This document shows positions 1 to 7,292 of a stretch of 11,587 nt of DNA, in pieces. Below the pieces are notes generated by a model. That model did not search any database, had not been told where the DNA came from, and saw only the letters and a list, made by a program, of their open reading frames with translations. Made by a program: the position numbers and the translations under genes. Positions within the stretch are counted from its first letter, which is position 1; each line of letters begins with the position of its first letter. Source of the stretch: JBEKHI01 sp050012355 (GTDB lineage: Bacteria > Actinomycetota > Actinomycetes > Streptosporangiales > Streptosporangiaceae); assembly GCA_050012355.1 (NCBI GenBank), contig JBEKHI010000276.1, positions 1-11,587 on the forward strand. Reading direction: 5' to 3'.

Positions 1-1
1 G

Positions 2-979
2 ATGGTGCTGGCCGGCCAGGATGACGTGGTGTTCGGCACGGTGCTGCTGGGCCGGATGAACGCCGGGGCGGGTGCCGACCGGGTACCGGGCCTGTACATG
101 AACACCCTCCCGGTCCGGGTCCGCGACGCCGAGACCACGGTCGTGGATGCGCTGGATGCCTTGCGGTCCCAGCTGGCCGCCCTGCTGGCCCACGAGCACG
201 CCCCCCTGCTCCTGGCCCAGCTGACCAGCGGCGTTCCCGACGGCCTGCCGCTGTTCACCACCCTGCTGAACTACCGGCACAGCCGCCGCGCTCCCCGCAT
301 CCCAGACGTCCGGACCCAAGGCGACGTCACGATCGTCGGAAGCGAGGAGCGGAGCAACTACCCGCTGGATGTCTCGGTTGATGACTGGGGAACAGGGTTG
401 GGCGTGACGGTGAACGCGGCGGCGCCGGCGGATCCGGGCCAGCTGTGCGCGCTTGTCTGCACCTGCCTGGACGGCCTGGTCACCGCGCTAGAGACCGCCC
501 CCGGCACCCCGCTGCGCGCCATCCCGGTGCTGGACCCTGCCGAGCGGGCCCAGCTGGTGGATGGCTGGAACGACACCGCCGCGCCGGTCCCGGATGTCAC
601 GGTGGCCGAGTTGTTCCGGCAGCAGGTGGCCCGTACTCCGGATGCGGTGGCGGTGGCGTGCGAGGGCGCCTTCCTGAGCTACGGGGAGCTGGACCGGCGG
701 GCGAGCCGGCTGGCCGGGACGCTGACCGGCCGGTACGCGGGCCGTGAGCCGACGGTCGCGGTGCTGGCTGACCGCTCGGCCGGGCTGGTGATCGCGCTGC
801 TGGCGGTGCTGAAATCCGGCGCGGCCTACCTGCCGGTGCACCCCGGCACCCCGACGGAGCGGGTGACGTGGATGCTCGCCGATGCCGGGGTTCAGATCCT
901 GCTGGCCGATCGTGACCAGGACCAGCCCGGCAACGTGGTGCGGCTGCCGGTCGCCGGCGCCCGGATCGTTGGTGATTAG
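2..979 (+). CDS. NRPS terminal module, part 1: end of C domain and N-terminal part of A domain (5' partial, ends at in-frame TAG)
   Basis: This is the upstream part of the last NRPS module. The frame is open to the left window edge, so the ATG at position 2 is probably internal. Residues 1 to about 175 are the C-terminal half of a condensation domain: PGLYMNTLPVRV (about 28-39) matches core motif C5, followed by LPLFTTLLNYRHS and the NYPLDVSVDD stretch common near the end of bacterial C domains. The catalytic HHxxxDG motif would lie left of the window. The A domain starts near residue 200: LSYGELDRRASRLA is motif A1 and LKSGAAYLPVHP is motif A2, with His where Asp is usual. The frame ends at TAG (977-979) about 15 codons before motif A3. 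The same frame resumes directly after it, so this and the next entry are one gene interrupted by one codon. Alone it would be a C domain with an inactive A stub. Confidence 0.9.
   Translation: MVLAGQDDVVFGTVLLGRMNAGAGADRVPGLYMNTLPVRVRDAETTVVDALDALRSQLAALLAHEHAPLLLAQLTSGVPDGLPLFTTLLNYRHSRRAPRIPDVRTQGDVTIVGSEERSNYPLDVSVDDWGTGLGVTVNAAAPADPGQLCALVCTCLDGLVTALETAPGTPLRAIPVLDPAERAQLVDGWNDTAAPVPDVTVAELFRQQVARTPDAVAVACEGAFLSYGELDRRASRLAGTLTGRYAGREPTVAVLADRSAGLVIALLAVLKSGAAYLPVHPGTPTERVTWMLADAGVQILLADRDQDQPGNVVRLPVAGARIVGD
977..979 (+). other. In-frame amber codon splitting the NRPS adenylation domain
   Basis: Codons from 962 read R-I-V-G-D-TAG-A-A-P-A-V-S-C-H-P-D-Q-L-A-Y and run directly into motif A3, all in one frame. 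Position 2 and position 1025 are 1023 bases (341 codons) apart, so no frameshift is involved. The stop falls in the variable loop between A2 and A3. One base change from CAG (Gln) or GAG (Glu) would create it. I see no ribosome-binding site before the next ATG at 1025 that would support reinitiation. Confidence 0.9.
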
Positions 980-1024
980 GCAGCCCCGGCGGTCAGCTGC
1001 CACCCCGATCAGCTTGCCTACATC

Positions 1025-3085
1025 ATGTACACCTCTGGGTCCACCGGCACGCCCAAGGGGGTGGCCGCGCGGCACCGTGACGTGGTGGCGCTGGCGGCGG
1101 ACCGGGCCTGGGCCGGCACAGCCCATCAGCGTGTCCTGATGCACTCCACGCCGGCTTTCGACGCCTCGACCTACGAGCTGTGGATCCCGCTGCTGTCCGG
1201 CGGCACGGTCGTGATCGAGCCAGCCGAGCTCGACGCGGAGACCCTGGCCGGCCTGCTGGCCAGGCACCGTGTCACCGCGCTGTTCTTGACCACGGCCTTG
1301 TTCAACCTCATCGCGGCCGAGCAGCCGCAGGCGTTCACCGGGGTCGAGGTAGTGCTGACGGGCGGGGAAGCCGCCTCGGCCGCGGCGATGCGGCGGGTGC
1401 TCTTGTCCTGCCCGCAGACGGTCCTGGGGCATGTGTACGGCCCCACGGAGACGACCACGTTCGCGACCCGCTCCTTCCGCGGTGATCCGGGCCAGGTCGC
1501 GGACCCGCCGCCGATCGGGGGCCCGCTGGACAACACCCGCGTGTTCGTGCTGGACCGGTTGCTGCAGCCGGTGCCGGCCGGGGTGAGCGGGGAATTGTAC
1601 ATCGCCGGGGCGGGGCTGGCCCGCGGCTACCATCATCGCCCCGGGCTGACCGCCGAACGGTTCACCGCCTGCCCGTTCGGGCCCGGCGGACAGCGGATGT
1701 ACCGCACCGGCGACCTCGTCAGGTGGACACCGGACGCAGAACTGGTCTTCACCGGCCGCGCCGATGAGCAGGTCAAGGTCCGCGGGTTCCGCATCGAGCC
1801 CGCCGAGATCGAGACCGTGCTGGCCGCCCACCCGCAAGTCGCCCAGGCCGCCGTGACCGTCCGCGAAGACACCCCAGGCGATCGGCGGCTGACCGCTTAC
1901 GTGGTTCCTGCTGGCAGCAGTCAAAACGGCGACGAGCTCGCCGGGACGGTACGCGACTACGCCGCCCAGCGGCTGCCCGATTACATGGTGCCGACCGTTA
2001 CCGTGCTGGAGGAACTGCCGCTGACCCCGAACGGGAAACTCGACCGGGCGGCGCTGCCGGCCCCGGACCAGCCGTCGGGGACGGGACGGGAGCGCCACGC
2101 GAGCTGGGCCGTCCAGCTCGAGAAAACCCTGTGCGAGACGTTCGCCGAAGTCCTCGGCGTGGACCGGGTCGGCATCGAGGACCAGTTCTTCGCCCTCGGC
2201 GGGCACTCGCTGCTGGCCATGCAGCTAGTGAAGCAGCTGCGGGCCCGCGGGGTGTCGATCTCGGTCCGCGACCTGATGGCCGCGCCGACCGTCCGCGGCG
2301 TCATGGACCGGCTGAGCCTGTCCTCGGTGCAAGACTCGCTCAGCGTGCTGCTGCCCATCCGGGCCACCGGCGATGGCCCGGTCCTGTTCTGCATCCACCC
2401 CGCCGGCGGGCTCGGCTGGGGCTACATGCCGCTGGCCCGGTACGTCCCCGACACCTTCCGGATCTATGGCGTGCAAGCACGGGCACTCGACGGCACCAGC
2501 CAGTACCCCGGATCCGTCCGCGAGATGGCCGCCGACTACATCGAGCAGCTCAAGACCGTCCAGCCAGCCGGGCCTTACTATCTGCTCGGGCACTCCTTCG
2601 GCGGGACCGTTGCCTACGAGATGGCCGTCCAGCTTCGCGAGCACGGCGACGACATCGCCGCCCTCATCATCGGCGATGCCTTCCCCCCGCTAATAACGCA
2701 GGACGCGGAGCCGGGCGATCCCCGTCGGCGGGCGCCGGATCCCGAGAAGGAGCGGGCCGGCACGCTCGACCTGGTACGCAGGGAAGCCGGCAATGTTCTC
2801 GGGGCCATCGACGAAGACGAGTTGCTGCTGCTGGCGGATATCTTCTATAAGAGCGCGATCCTCTCGCGGGCCCATGAGCCTGGCCGTTTCAATGGGGATA
2901 TGCTCCTGCTCGTCGCGCCCGTTGGAAGGGAAGCAGACCGAACCGGTGCTTCGTTCTGGGAAGATTATGTATCCGGGGACATTGCCGAGGTGCACCTTCC
3001 CTGTTCGCATATGGACCTGCTCCTGCCCGAGATGCTGGGAGAGGCGTGGTCCGCCGCATCCGCCTGGCTGCGACTCGATGAATAA
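1025..3085 (+). CDS. NRPS terminal module, part 2: remainder of A domain, T domain and thioesterase
   Basis: This continues the module after the amber codon; the frame is open from 980, and the ATG at 1025 lies inside motif A3. Counting from that ATG: YTSGSTGTPKG (2-12, A3), FDAS (45-48, A4), YGPTE (138-142... read as A5 near 138), GELYIAGAGLARGY (179-192, A6), YRTGDL (226-231, A7), GRADEQVKVRGFRIEP (A8, about 244-259), LPDYMVP (A9) and NGKLDR (A10) are all present. By alignment to GrsA the ten-residue specificity code reads DAYFLGVTFK, which resembles codes I recall for branched aliphatic residues (Ile/Val type); this is tentative. The carrier domain has LGGHSLL with the phosphopantetheine Ser at 395. 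The thioesterase (about 442-686) has GHSFGG (Ser514), Asp541 and His652 as a plausible triad. TE at the C-terminus marks the last module, releasing the peptide by hydrolysis or cyclisation. Motif numbers are hand-counted. Confidence 0.92.
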   Translation: MYTSGSTGTPKGVAARHRDVVALAADRAWAGTAHQRVLMHSTPAFDASTYELWIPLLSGGTVVIEPAELDAETLAGLLARHRVTALFLTTALFNLIAAEQPQAFTGVEVVLTGGEAASAAAMRRVLLSCPQTVLGHVYGPTETTTFATRSFRGDPGQVADPPPIGGPLDNTRVFVLDRLLQPVPAGVSGELYIAGAGLARGYHHRPGLTAERFTACPFGPGGQRMYRTGDLVRWTPDAELVFTGRADEQVKVRGFRIEPAEIETVLAAHPQVAQAAVTVREDTPGDRRLTAYVVPAGSSQNGDELAGTVRDYAAQRLPDYMVPTVTVLEELPLTPNGKLDRAALPAPDQPSGTGRERHASWAVQLEKTLCETFAEVLGVDRVGIEDQFFALGGHSLLAMQLVKQLRARGVSISVRDLMAAPTVRGVMDRLSLSSVQDSLSVLLPIRATGDGPVLFCIHPAGGLGWGYMPLARYVPDTFRIYGVQARALDGTSQYPGSVREMAADYIEQLKTVQPAGPYYLLGHSFGGTVAYEMAVQLREHGDDIAALIIGDAFPPLITQDAEPGDPRRRAPDPEKERAGTLDLVRREAGNVLGAIDEDELLLLADIFYKSAILSRAHEPGRFNGDMLLLVAPVGREADRTGASFWEDYVSGDIAEVHLPCSHMDLLLPEMLGEAWSAASAWLRLDE

Positions 3086-3162
3086 CAGGTCGCGCGGGTG
3101 TTAGACAATCGTCCTAGTACATGCGGGCACCACTGATAATTCAGGCGTCCTTGCGGTAATGG

Positions 3163-3282
3163 TCAGGCTCGGCACCGGTAATGCGAGCTCCGCACGCCGC
3201 CAGTACACGGAATACTCGTCGATTCGCTGCAGCGGTTCGGTACTGTATCCGTGACGCCAAGCCTTGGTACGGGTGACGTCAT
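3163..3282 (-). CDS. Possible small ORF coupled to the glycosyltransferase; perhaps a gene remnant
   Basis: A 39-codon ORF starts at an ATG that overlaps the glycosyltransferase stop (ATGA) and has AAGGAG five bases upstream, a near-ideal ribosome-binding site. The peptide begins MTSPVPRLGVTDT and matches nothing I recognise. A neighbouring minus-strand frame is open from at least 3281 to a TAA at 3101. It reads in a protein-like way (for example GYSTEPLQRIDEY, then SVYWRRAELALP) but has no usable start. Together these suggest either a tiny coupled gene or the 5' remnant of a gene broken by a frameshift and truncated before the convergent NRPS gene. Coding status is uncertain. Confidence 0.3.
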   Translation of the reverse strand: MTSPVPRLGVTDTVPNRCSESTSIPCTGGVRSSHYRCRA

Positions 3283-4376
3283 GACTGCTCCTTGACTGTC
3301 GAATATCCGGCGCTGGGAAGTTGTCCGAGGAGCGTCTCGATCGTTGGTGCCGCGGCCATCTCGGCGGCGACCGCGGCGGCGGCCTGCCGGTACGAACCGT
3401 CGGCCAGCACTGTCTCGATGGCCTGGCGGATTCGCGCTGAGTCTGCCCGGCTGATCACCCGCCAACGTCGTCGGGGGTCCTGCTTGGTTACGACCTCAAT
3501 ACCCGCGCCGGCCCTGGTCACCGCCGCCGCGTTTGCCGACTGGTCGCCGATTATCGGAATGATTACGAGGGGCAGGCCGACATCGAGAGCGCCGTAGACC
3601 GTGCCGGCTCCGCCATGGCAGACGACCATTTCGGCCACGCCGAGAACGTCGGCCTTGTCGATCCAGGGTTCCACCCGCACGTTGCCGGGTAGATCGGGCA
3701 GTCTCGACATGTCGAAGTCGCGGCCGACGGTCATGAGCACCCGCGCGTCCAGTCCGGTGACGGCGTCGACCGCCGCCGCGTAAGCCTGTTTGGGGAACCA
3801 CTCCTCGCCCGTCCAGGTGCCAAAGGTCACATAGACCAAGGGAGCGTCGCTGTCTGCCCACTGGGCCGGGAGCGCGCCGTTCGGTGGGCCGACAGGATCG
3901 CGGTACCGCAGGGTGACCGGGAACGGCGAAGTATCAAGCGAGGCCGGCAATCGTGTCAGAAAAGGAGACCGGCGTATTTCGTCGGCCAGTCCGTCCCGCA
4001 AGGAATCCAGCCGGGATGTGAGGAGGTTGTTGTTATCCCAGATATAGCTGGCGAGGGTGGTCGCGACCTGCGCGGCCGGGATGCCCAGCCACCCGGCTGC
4101 CTCAGCCGAAGCATATTCCCATGGCTCACGCAAGATCAGGTCTGGCTGCCAGTCCCGTATTACCTGCTCCATCACCGTCAGTTGTGAAGATTGCGCTCCA
4201 TGCCCCTTGCGGGGTGACGTTGACTTGAAGGAATGGCCTGTCTTTTCGACCGCGGCTTGGAGAGAGGGGGACGCTGCGACCAGCGTCTGGCCGCCGTTCC
4301 GCCGCACCTCGTCAAGAAATGGAATAAATGGCAGGTATCGCCCGATCCCCTCCGAACATGTCACAAGAATGCGCAT
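3279..4376 (-). CDS. GT-B (family GT1, YjiC/MGT-like) glycosyltransferase
   Basis: This 365-residue protein has the two-domain GT-B layout of natural-product glycosyltransferases that move a nucleotide-activated sugar to an aglycone in the cytoplasm. The N-terminal (acceptor) half begins MRILVTCSEG and contains PDLILREPWEYAS (about 78-90), typical of actinobacterial antibiotic glycosyltransferases. The C-terminal half has the sugar-nucleotide signature HGGAGTVYGALDVGLPLVI (from His254) followed by GDQSANA (268-274). Where most relatives have GHxxP near residue 13, with a catalytic His, this protein has GRYLP (Arg13). The ATG start is supported by absence of any in-frame upstream start before a TGA; the best ribosome-binding site, GGGGTGA, lies rather far (13 bases) upstream. 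A StrR/NovG-type box lies about 85-110 bases upstream. The acceptor is probably the NRPS product; the sugar cannot be inferred, and no sugar-biosynthesis gene is in the window. Confidence 0.88.
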   Translation of the reverse strand: MRILVTCSEGIGRYLPFIPFLDEVRRNGGQTLVAASPSLQAAVEKTGHSFKSTSPRKGHGAQSSQLTVMEQVIRDWQPDLILREPWEYASAEAAGWLGIPAAQVATTLASYIWDNNNLLTSRLDSLRDGLADEIRRSPFLTRLPASLDTSPFPVTLRYRDPVGPPNGALPAQWADSDAPLVYVTFGTWTGEEWFPKQAYAAAVDAVTGLDARVLMTVGRDFDMSRLPDLPGNVRVEPWIDKADVLGVAEMVVCHGGAGTVYGALDVGLPLVIIPIIGDQSANAAAVTRAGAGIEVVTKQDPRRRWRVISRADSARIRQAIETVLADGSYRQAAAAVAAEMAAAPTIETLLGQLPSAGYSTVKEQS

Positions 4377-4389
4377 TGTAAGATAGTAA

Positions 4390-4446
4390 TCACCCCGGTG
4401 CGATCCGGCGAGGGTGAGACGACCGAAGGATCACGCTTTCGCTCAT
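4390..4446 (-). other. Candidate 18-codon leader ORF before the glycosyltransferase
   Basis: An ATG with GAGGG five bases upstream opens an 18-codon frame (MSESVILRSSHPRRIAPG) ending 13 bases before the glycosyltransferase ATG. It lies in a different frame from that gene and just downstream of the operator at 4459-4487. It may be a translated leader that delivers ribosomes to the glycosyltransferase, whose own ribosome-binding site overlaps the leader stop, or it may be chance. Confidence 0.25.
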
Positions 4447-4458
4447 GACGACCCTCGC

Positions 4459-4487
4459 GTTCGATTGACGAGCATCACCAGTTAAAC
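4459..4487. promoter_or_regulatory. StrR/NovG-type operator upstream of the glycosyltransferase
   Basis: The sequence is GTTCGATTG, 11 bases, then CAGTTAAAC. The consensus I recall for NovG is GTTCRACTG-N11-CRGTYGAAC (for StrR, GTTCGACTG-N11-CAGTCGAAC). The match to NovG is 8/9 in each arm with exactly the right spacing. The window also encodes a StrR/NovG-family protein, and the site lies in an intergenic spacer ahead of the glycosyltransferase. Binding is inferred. Confidence 0.72.
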
Positions 4488-4502
4488 GCTGTCGCCGCCC
4501 AC
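4465..4502. repeat. 38-bp direct repeat, copy 1
   Basis: This stretch matches 9364-9401 at 35 of 38 positions, in the same orientation; all three differences are C here against T in the other copy. It begins TTGACGAGCATCACCAG and continues to CGCCCAC. It overlaps most of the StrR/NovG box and lies between the sulfotransferase stop and the glycosyltransferase start. The other copy spans the stop codon of the MarR-like gene; here the equivalent minus-strand frame reads GGDSV then TAA, like that gene's last codons (DGDSI, TAA). Confidence 0.85.
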
Positions 4503-4531
4503 GAGCACGCAGGACACGAGCGCGCTGGACG

Positions 4532-5557
4532 CTAGACAGCCGCGGCGAGCCGGGCTTCGGCCGTGGCGATCGCCTGAGTGCCCGGTATGCAAGCCTCGCG
4601 GATCGCGGCCAGGTCAGCGAGCCCCAGCTCCGACGCGGCGGCACTGGCGGGGCGGTGCCCGTTGATGATGGCAGCCGCCGCCGACAGCCACTGCGGAGTG
4701 GCGGCGACGCCCACGAAAGCAGCGATCCTGGCTAGCTCCCTGTCCGGATGGGACAGCAGATCTTCGTAACAGAGGCTGGTCCAGCCGCCAGGCGGCAGCT
4801 CTGCCAGAACAGGTATGCCCTGGCAGAGAAGGCTGGACCAGAACTCGCCGAAGAACGTGAGCGGAATTGGGTACGACATGAATCGCTCCGCATCAAAAGG
4901 TGGCGTGACGAGACCGCGGAACTGCTCGGGGTCAGCTGCCTCACCGTGCTGGCGTTTGACCTCTGCCCAGAGACCTCTCAGCCGGAACACGGGATGGCGG
5001 CTCATGGATAGCGCGCAGTCAGGGCCATCGCGATGTATGAGCACGAAGCGGGCCTCAGGGAACTGCTGACGCAGTTGCGCCGCGGCGTCGATCGAAACCC
5101 CCGAACGCTCGACGACGACGGACTTGCCGAAGACCTGGCTGAGGAAGGCGAACAAGGCCCGAAAATGGTCGGCGGGGGCGCGCACGGGCCACGTAACTAC
5201 CTCGGCGGCAAGCAAATCGAACAGCGCGTCTGGATCGTCACTGAGCATTGGCAGCATGCAGTGGCAAATCCAGGGTACCTTTCCGCGGGCGGGGTCAAAA
5301 CGGCCGATACCATAAGGATAGCAGAACTCCGCGGTCTTCAGTCCAGCGCAAATGAATTCGTCAATAAGCGGAGTCCGTTGCGTGAGCAGTCGCCACATCT
5401 CGCGGCCATCGATCGAAGGAAACCCGGGACGCAGCATTCGTTTTATTCCGACGAGCATTTCGCTGACGCTGAGCACGTCTGGGTGCTCGTGAAGGACTCG
5501 TGACACCGCTGTCGAACCGCATCGGCCGGTTCCGACCACGAAGGTAATCGGCATCAT
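4532..5557 (-). CDS. PAPS-dependent sulfotransferase
   Basis: This 341-residue protein is a cytosolic-type sulfotransferase that would move a sulfuryl group from 3'-phosphoadenosine-5'-phosphosulfate to a hydroxyl. The 5'-phosphosulfate loop is GTGRCGSTAVSRVL (9-22) right after the first beta strand. The 3'-phosphate-binding segment is RFVLIHRDGPDCALSMSRHP (170-189), with Arg176 and Ser184/Ser186 in the expected places. YEDLLSHPDRELARIAAFVG (264-283) matches the conserved C-terminal region of the family. The start ATG overlaps the stop of the upstream dehydratase-reductase gene by 4 bp (ATGA), and GGAGG lies seven bases upstream (5565-5569), so the two are translationally coupled. It is the last gene of the four-gene operon. 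Its substrate is either the C3 unit made by the operon or the finished glycopeptide/peptide; the sequence does not decide. Sulfated natural products such as the A47934 glycopeptide use similar enzymes. Confidence 0.88.
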   Translation of the reverse strand: MMPITFVVGTGRCGSTAVSRVLHEHPDVLSVSEMLVGIKRMLRPGFPSIDGREMWRLLTQRTPLIDEFICAGLKTAEFCYPYGIGRFDPARGKVPWICHCMLPMLSDDPDALFDLLAAEVVTWPVRAPADHFRALFAFLSQVFGKSVVVERSGVSIDAAAQLRQQFPEARFVLIHRDGPDCALSMSRHPVFRLRGLWAEVKRQHGEAADPEQFRGLVTPPFDAERFMSYPIPLTFFGEFWSSLLCQGIPVLAELPPGGWTSLCYEDLLSHPDRELARIAAFVGVAATPQWLSAAAAIINGHRPASAAASELGLADLAAIREACIPGTQAIATAEARLAAAV

Positions 5558-7038
5558 CTGGGAGCCTCCGCCGTCAGCTGGTCCGGCGCGAGGATCTCCT
5601 CGCCCGTGCGGTTATCGAGTACCCATCGGACGATTGCGGCCGCCACCGTCTCCGGTGCCGCCGCGCCGATCCCGCTGGTCGGACCGTTGGTCATGTCGGT
5701 GCGCATGCGCGGTGGCCGGATGGTCGCCACCCGCAGGCTGAAGTGCCTCCGGCAGTACCCGGCCAGCGCCTCGACCGCCCCCTTGGCCGCCACGTAGTGC
5801 GGCCACGCGGCGGGCGGGTCGGTGACGGCGGACGACGACACCAGCGCGAGCCAGCCTCCCGGCGCGACGTGCGGCAGCACCTCGCACAGCGGGTATAGCG
5901 TCATCGCCATGCTCTCCGCCAGGTAGGCCAGCGCGGTCGGCACGGCATCGCGGTGCAGCGGCAGGGCCTGCGGTGGCGGCGCCGCGCACAGCGCCGCGCC
6001 GTCGAGGCTTCCGGCCGTGCGCGTGATCCGCGCGATGGCGGCTCGGGTGTCCTCACCGTCGGCCGCGTCGAAACGGACGGGCCGGATGCGCTCGGCGCCG
6101 AACTCCGCCCGGAGTTCCTCGGCTAGCCCGTCGCTGCGAGCGTAGCCAACCCAGACGGTCGCGCCCTGTGTCGCCAGTGCCCCGGCCACCGACGCCCCCA
6201 GGCCCCGGCTCGCGCCGACGACCAGCGCCTGGCGCCCGCTCAGGGCGGCCGACGGCGGAAGATGACCCAGTAGCACGTCCGGCCTCGGACCGGGTACGCC
6301 CGGGCGTACGAAGGCCCGCAGGCGCAGATCGGCCGACGCCGCACCGTAGCCGAACCGCGCCCGCACCTCCAGCAGGCCGGTCGCGGGCTGCCGCGCCCCC
6401 GGGACGACCTCGAGGCGGGCAGGACCGGGCCCGTCCGAGCGCTCTATGCGTGCCGCGGCGAACACCGCGTCGGCCCCCGGGACCAGCATTCCCACCGTGT
6501 AGCTGGCCGCGGCCAGCCAGGCCAGCAGCGCGTCGGGGATGTCTCCCGCGCCCAGCTGCGCGGCCAGCTCGCGCAGGCCCGCGACGTTCGGCGCGTACAC
6601 GTCACCGTAATCGGCGCCTGCCGCAGACTCCAGATCGGCCAGCGTCAGCCGCCGCGGCTCGCTCCGGCAGGCCAGCGCCCAGGGCGGTACTAGCGGGAGC
6701 ACGCTGCCGCCCGCCTCGACCGTGATCCGGGCGCATGCCTGGCCACGGGACCACGCCTCCACGGTCACCCGCCCTGGATGGCGCGGGCCGGACCGCAGCG
6801 TCAGGTCCTCGCCGGGGAACACCGGCTGGGCGAAGCTCAGGTCAAGCGACCTGGCCTGGCCCAGCATTGCCTCCTCGACGGCGCCGAGCATGACGATCGC
6901 GACCAGTGCCCCGTGCACGACACACCGGCCGTACATTGTCCGGCGGGCGAACTCCGGGTCGACGTGCAGTCGGTTCGCGTCGCCGCTGGCGGCAACGAAC
7001 CGGCGGATGTGCCCGTCGTCGATGCGCGTTGCCGTCAC
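5554..7038 (-). CDS. MaoC-like dehydratase fused to an SDR ketoreductase
   Basis: This 494-residue protein combines two activities. Residues 1 to about 115 are a MaoC-type hot-dog domain: SGDANRLHVDPEFA (18-31) matches the (R)-hydratase signature GDxNPxH, with catalytic Asp20 and His25 and an Arg in place of Pro. Residues about 130-250 look like a second, degenerate hot-dog half. Residues about 268-490 are a short-chain dehydrogenase/reductase: GASRGLG (275-281) is the NAD(P)-binding glycine motif, Ser401-403 precede the active-site pair Tyr415 (YVAAK) and Lys419. The pair equals a dissociated DH plus KR acting on an acyl thioester, most likely on the adjacent ACP. The GTG start overlaps the ACP stop by 4 bp (GTGA), so translation is coupled. 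In this setting it may convert glyceryl-S-ACP to another C3 group such as lactyl (inference); alternatively it may act on a fatty or polyketide chain. Confidence 0.85.
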   Translation of the reverse strand: MTATRIDDGHIRRFVAASGDANRLHVDPEFARRTMYGRCVVHGALVAIVMLGAVEEAMLGQARSLDLSFAQPVFPGEDLTLRSGPRHPGRVTVEAWSRGQACARITVEAGGSVLPLVPPWALACRSEPRRLTLADLESAAGADYGDVYAPNVAGLRELAAQLGAGDIPDALLAWLAAASYTVGMLVPGADAVFAAARIERSDGPGPARLEVVPGARQPATGLLEVRARFGYGAASADLRLRAFVRPGVPGPRPDVLLGHLPPSAALSGRQALVVGASRGLGASVAGALATQGATVWVGYARSDGLAEELRAEFGAERIRPVRFDAADGEDTRAAIARITRTAGSLDGAALCAAPPPQALPLHRDAVPTALAYLAESMAMTLYPLCEVLPHVAPGGWLALVSSSAVTDPPAAWPHYVAAKGAVEALAGYCRRHFSLRVATIRPPRMRTDMTNGPTSGIGAAAPETVAAAIVRWVLDNRTGEEILAPDQLTAEAPR

Positions 7039-7277
7039 GCGGCGCTCACAGCCGCCTCGGCCGCCTCAATCAGCGCGCCGACCGTCGTCTGGCTGACGAG
7101 GATGTCGTCAGGTAGCCGGATCCCGAGCGCCTGCTCGATCTCGAATACCAGCTGCACGTGGGCGAGGGAGTTCCACGAGCCGACGTCGGCGGGCGTCGTC
7201 TCGGCCCCGCGGACCGGGGGCTCTCCGACGACACGGGTGAACGCCTCCGATACCACTGACGTGATCGCGCTCATCAT
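7035..7277 (-). CDS. Stand-alone acyl carrier protein
   Basis: This 80-residue protein has the usual size and helical layout of a free acyl carrier protein. The phosphopantetheine attachment site is in VGSWNSLAHVQLVFEIE, with Ser37 as the modified residue; the usual DSL is NSL here. That WxSLxHxxLV form resembles the small ACPs paired with FkbH proteins in methoxymalonyl and glyceryl-ACP pathways. The ATG at 7277 is preceded by AAAGGA with seven bases spacing; a second ATG follows at once. It starts 15 bp after the FkbH-type gene stop and overlaps the dehydratase-reductase start by 4 bp. It should carry the C3 unit made by FkbH. Confidence 0.9.
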   Translation of the reverse strand: MMSAITSVVSEAFTRVVGEPPVRGAETTPADVGSWNSLAHVQLVFEIEQALGIRLPDDILVSQTTVGALIEAAEAAVSAA

Positions 7278-7292
7278 CGCATCGTCCTTTCG

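Noticed and set aside
962..1030. Frameshift or two separate NRPS genes
   Set aside because: Both halves lie in the same frame and the intervening codons encode a normal A2-A3 linker; only one codon is a stop.
488..2206. Long minus-strand open frame antisense to the NRPS
   Set aside because: Composition and sequence are those of a high-GC shadow frame; the plus strand carries all NRPS core motifs.
3257..3267. CCAAG-C-CTTGG as a terminator between the convergent genes
   Set aside because: The stem is only five pairs with a one-base loop and no T-tract.
5509..5517. CTGTCGAAC inside the sulfotransferase as a StrR/NovG right arm
   Set aside because: 8/9 in this arm, but the expected left arm (GTGAAGGAC) does not match.
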